From NCBI RefSeq assembly GCF_937912035.1, contig NZ_CALDPF010000031.1, forward strand, positions 62,001 through 126,000: 64,000 nt of DNA. The letters are read 5' to 3'. The stretch comes from an uncultured Bacteroides sp. (GTDB lineage: Bacteria; Bacteroidota; Bacteroidia; Bacteroidales; Bacteroidaceae). Of this stretch, positions 61,685 through 64,000 are shown in pieces. The stretch's first letter is position 1. Every line of letters starts with the position of its first letter. The position numbers and the translations under genes are program-made. Below the pieces are notes generated by a model. That model worked only from the letters and a program-made list of their open reading frames with translations, was not told the origin of the DNA and ran no database searches.

Positions 61685-62539
61685 CTATTCTCTGTTCAAC
61701 ATCGTTTCAATTTCTGCGTAAGGCACGTCGATTATGAATTCGCCCATAGAATAAGGAGCTATGTCATATCTGTTGTAAAGGAACGAAACTCTGTCTTCAA
61801 GCAGCAGGAAGTTGTCCGGGATATAAAGCTCCACATCAAGCAGTGCGCCGTTCTGTTTCAGTCCCTCCAGCGAAGTTATCGTATCAGTCTCCAGTCTCTG
61901 GTTAACCTCGTCAATCAGATGCTTCAAAATCAGATCGATGATTTCCTTTTCCTTATCTTTTCTGAACACTACATTCTTGGTGAGCACCTTACCCGATTTT
62001 GCCAGCAGGTTAGCCCATTTTATTGTAGTGTTAGGATGAGCTCCGCCCGTATCTGTGAAAGTAGAAACAGAGAAGTTCCAGATGCTGTCATTATTGAGCG
62101 ACAGTTCCGAAGTTATCTCATATTCATAGTTATACCATGCAGGGATATCCTCCGGCTTGACTCCGTTATGAATGTCTGCCTCATAGAATTTAGTAAGTTT
62201 GTCTCTGTAGTCCTTAGTATATTTGCCCACAACTGCAGGGATAGCTTCTTTCGGGCTCATCTTTCCGTATGAATCACCAAAAGCAATACTCTGTATTCTG
62301 GAATTTATGATAGCTGAAATGGAATCTTTTTCGTCCCCCGCTTCGAGATACATATAATCTATAGAGACTTTACATTTCGGCGATGCCTTGTCCCCGTCTT
62401 TCAGGGCAACCAAAGTATCGGCCTGTATGCTTGACACCTTTGCAGGCTTAGCAGTTTCGGTGTTCTGACAAGACTGTATCGAAAGGCACGCAACCGCTCC
62501 ACAAGCCAAGGCAGCATTAAGAATCGTTCTTTTTTTCAT
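61685..62539 (-). CDS. DUF3298 (RsiV-like) lipoprotein
   Basis: The 284-residue protein has a lipoprotein signal (CGAVACLSIQSCQN, lipobox Cys near 24). It has the PdaC/DUF4163-like region with VSIDYMYLEAGDEKDSISAIINSRI and a DUF3298 C-terminal domain with FTDTGGAHPNTTIKW, the tell-tale GGAHPN motif, and SMGEFIIDVPYAEIE. Members include anti-sigma factor RsiV, which binds lysozyme, but this one has no membrane or sigma-binding part. It is probably a cell-envelope protein. Confidence 0.9.
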   Translation of the reverse strand: MKKRTILNAALACGAVACLSIQSCQNTETAKPAKVSSIQADTLVALKDGDKASPKCKVSIDYMYLEAGDEKDSISAIINSRIQSIAFGDSYGKMSPKEAIPAVVGKYTKDYRDKLTKFYEADIHNGVKPEDIPAWYNYEYEITSELSLNNDSIWNFSVSTFTDTGGAHPNTTIKWANLLAKSGKVLTKNVVFRKDKEKEIIDLILKHLIDEVNQRLETDTITSLEGLKQNGALLDVELYIPDNFLLLEDRVSFLYNRYDIAPYSMGEFIIDVPYAEIETMLNRE

Positions 62540-62569
62540 AATCTGTTTTTGTGATATTTCTATTTAATA

Positions 62570-62577
62570 CAAATATA
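62570..62577 (-). promoter_or_regulatory. -7 box of the DUF3298-rsmG-MBL-gcvP operon
   Basis: TATATTTG on the minus strand is a perfect match, 30 bp upstream of the ATG at 62539. No clear -33 box. Confidence 0.55.
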
Positions 62578-62661
62578 AACAAAGTTCTTGAAAGAGTTAA
62601 ACGCAGTATTGCATTTTAATAGTTTTTTACTGTATCAGTGTCACCCATTATGCCATACATC

Positions 62662-62692
62662 TTGCAATATTAAGATAAAACCTGTATTTTTG
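62662..62692 (+). promoter_or_regulatory. Promoter of lipB
   Basis: TTG (62662-62664), 20 bp, TATTTTTG (62685-62692) matches the Bacteroidetes consensus, 21 bp before the ATG at 62714. Confidence 0.7.
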
Positions 62693-62713
62693 TTATAAAT
62701 AAAACCCATAACC

Positions 62714-63364
62714 ATGAAAATAGAAAACTGGAAACACATCCCTTATTCCGAAGCCTGGGAACGGCAGACGGAATTGTTTGATTCGATAATTAAAGCCCGC
62801 AGAGAGGGACAAGCATACGAAAACCGTATAATCTTCTGTACTCATCCGCACGTATATACAATAGGCAAACACGGCAAGCAGGAAAACATGCTGATAAGCG
62901 ATGATATGCTTTCGCGCATAGGAGCCGAAGTGTTCCGTATCGACCGTGGAGGCGACATTACGTATCATGGTCCCGGCCAGCAGGTGTGCTATCCCATACT
63001 CTGCCTGGAGGATTTCAAATTAGGTCTGAAAGGATATCTGCATCAACTGGAGGAAGTTGTAATCCGTACCTGTTCGCATTACGGCATAAAGTCCGGCAGG
63101 GTAGACGGTGCTACAGGGGTATGGATAGATATAGGTACTTCGCGCGAGAGGAAGATTTGCGCAATGGGAGTCAGGAGCAGCCATTTTGTAACCATGCACG
63201 GTCTGGCACTTAATGTAAACACCGACCTGAGATACTTCGATTACATCAATCCGTGTGGTTTTACCAATAAAGGAGTGACCTCGATAGAGAAGGAAACGGG
63301 GGTGCAGGTTTCTATGGATGAAGTACGTCAAATCTTGACTGAAGAGCTCCTGAAACTGTTCTGA
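62714..63364 (+). CDS. lipB: Lipoyl(octanoyl) transferase
   Basis: The 216-residue protein has the LipB signatures RGGDITYHGPGQQVCYPIL, the catalytic Lys in RKICAMGVRSSHFVTMHGLALNV and the nucleophilic Cys in INPCGF. It moves octanoyl groups from acyl carrier protein to lipoyl domains, including the H protein of the glycine cleavage system, whose P protein gene lies in the divergent operon. It has its own promoter. Confidence 0.96.
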   Translation: MKIENWKHIPYSEAWERQTELFDSIIKARREGQAYENRIIFCTHPHVYTIGKHGKQENMLISDDMLSRIGAEVFRIDRGGDITYHGPGQQVCYPILCLEDFKLGLKGYLHQLEEVVIRTCSHYGIKSGRVDGATGVWIDIGTSRERKICAMGVRSSHFVTMHGLALNVNTDLRYFDYINPCGFTNKGVTSIEKETGVQVSMDEVRQILTEELLKLF

Positions 63365-63510
63365 CACGTATCATGTATAACTTTTTTGTTAAAACATCAT
63401 TTCCATTCGTAAATCGGTTTATCTGCTGATAATGTGTGTTTTGCATAGTCCAAGCAGGCTTTATAGATAATAAAAAGGATAAAATGCGGATAAAAATGTG
63501 CATGAAATGT

Positions 63511-63541
63511 TTTGTTAATTCAAATAAAAGTCATACATTTG
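63511..63541 (+). promoter_or_regulatory. Promoter of tRNA-Lys
   Basis: TTTG (63511-63514), 19 bp, TACATTTG (63534-63541) is an exact consensus match, 20 bp before the tRNA. Confidence 0.8.
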
Positions 63542-63561
63542 CACCCGCAATCGAAAATGAT

Positions 63562-63634
63562 GCACTCTTAGCTCAGTTGGTAGAGCAACTGACTCTTAAT
63601 CAGTGGGTCCAGGGTTCGAATCCCTGAGGGTGTA
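63562..63634 (+). tRNA. tRNA-Lys(CTT)
   Basis: A 73-nt cloverleaf: acceptor GCACTCT / AGGGTGT with one wobble at each of positions 1 and 5, D arm GCTCAGTTGGTAGAGC, anticodon stem ACTGA/TCAGT with loop CTCTTAA (anticodon CTT), T arm CAGGG-TTCGAAT-CCCTG, discriminator A. No CCA is encoded. Confidence 0.97.
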
Positions 63635-63691
63635 CGTGCACTGACGGTTTTTTGGATTGGGGAATCCATTGGCCGGAAAAAACGAATAAGG

Positions 63692-63727
63692 AGTCCTTTA
63701 GATTGTGAAGATTTGAAGGACTTTTTT
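63692..63727 (+). terminator. Terminator after tRNA-Lys
   Basis: AGTCCTT (63692-63698) and AAGGACT (63716-63722) form a stem followed by T5. Confidence 0.7.
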
Positions 63728-63729
63728 AT

Positions 63730-64000
63730 TTTCTGTCTTATTATGATTCTATAATGGTCAATTGGTGTTCTGCCGTATGTTAATTGTCATTTTGACAAAT
63801 TGTAATTATTGGCTTCCGAGAATGGCTGTTTCGCCTGCAGTGGTGCGGCTGGTGGTGAAAATCGCAACTATGAGGATTTGTGTATTAATAAAGTGGCATT
63901 TGTTTTGATTATAATCTTTGCATATGTAAGTGATGTTGGTCTATTTTGAGAATAAGTTTTTCTAAATGATGTATTTATCTATTATTATGATGTTTTGTAC
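63730..64000. other. Right-hand end without recognisable gene
   Basis: AT-rich sequence. A near-consensus ATAATCTTTGCA around 63910-63923 could be the -7 region of a gene beyond the edge; the same variant precedes the PepSY-like gene near 33402-33413. Confidence 0.4.

Noticed and set aside
63436..63627. 63-codon open frame over the tRNA-Lys
   Set aside because: It reads through a clear tRNA and its promoter.

Overview
The window looks like a chromosome segment of a gut-type Bacteroidales bacterium (Bacteroides/Phocaeicola-like). The grounds are promoter-like sites of the Bacteroidetes form TTTG/TTG-N19-21-TAnnTTTG before many genes, few Shine-Dalgarno sequences, AT-rich spacers, and Bacteroidales-typical families (DUF368, DUF4286, DUF1847, PepSY-like, DUF3298). 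No transposase, integrase or phage gene is visible.

Region 1 (1-12710) is a type III-B CRISPR locus read entirely on the minus strand. A long operon runs from a DHH-type phosphodiesterase through a CorA-like membrane protein, a small membrane coiled-coil protein, Cas6, Cmr1, Cmr2/Cas10 (GGDD present, no HD domain), Cmr3, Cmr4 and a fused Cmr5-Cmr6. A structured leader follows, then a 26-repeat array, then a reverse transcriptase cut by the left edge (probably RT-Cas1). The CorA + DHH + HD-less Cas10 set matches the Bacteroides fragilis system in which Cas10 makes SAM-AMP, CorA is the membrane effector and the DHH enzyme NrN degrades the signal. The spacers show a strong mRNA-sense strand bias, as expected if the RT captures spacers from RNA. 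The membrane coiled-coil gene between corA and cas6 and the Cmr5-Cmr6 fusion are the least familiar parts.

Region 2 (12901-18767) holds accessory genes: histidine phosphatase, NYN nuclease, DUF1810, a membrane pentapeptide-repeat protein with a TIR/deoxyribosyltransferase-like C-terminus, an HNH nuclease and a methyltransferase-HIT fusion. It may be an extension of the defence island.

Region 3 (18817-33884) has a patatin-SbcD-SbcC operon, a Nudix-alcohol dehydrogenase fusion, DUF368, glycogen synthase and glycogen phosphorylase, and a two-component system followed by a PepSY-like periplasmic protein.

Region 4 (33959-45059, all minus) carries guaA, NudC, an SGNH hydrolase, two conserved unknowns, a lipoprotein, Tex, a His-rich CobW-type GTPase and an AMP-forming acyl-CoA ligase. 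Region 5 (45209-57372) carries DUF4286, RuvC, a twin-ATPase ModF-like protein, a dicarboxylate symporter, a PPOX/Nim-like protein, formate-THF ligase and a six-gene TolC/HlyD/ABC-2 exporter with YbhF-type ATPases on separate genes. Region 6 (57500-64000) carries gcvP, a glyoxalase-II-like hydrolase, rsmG and a DUF3298 lipoprotein on the minus strand, then lipB and tRNA-Lys(CTT) on the plus strand.
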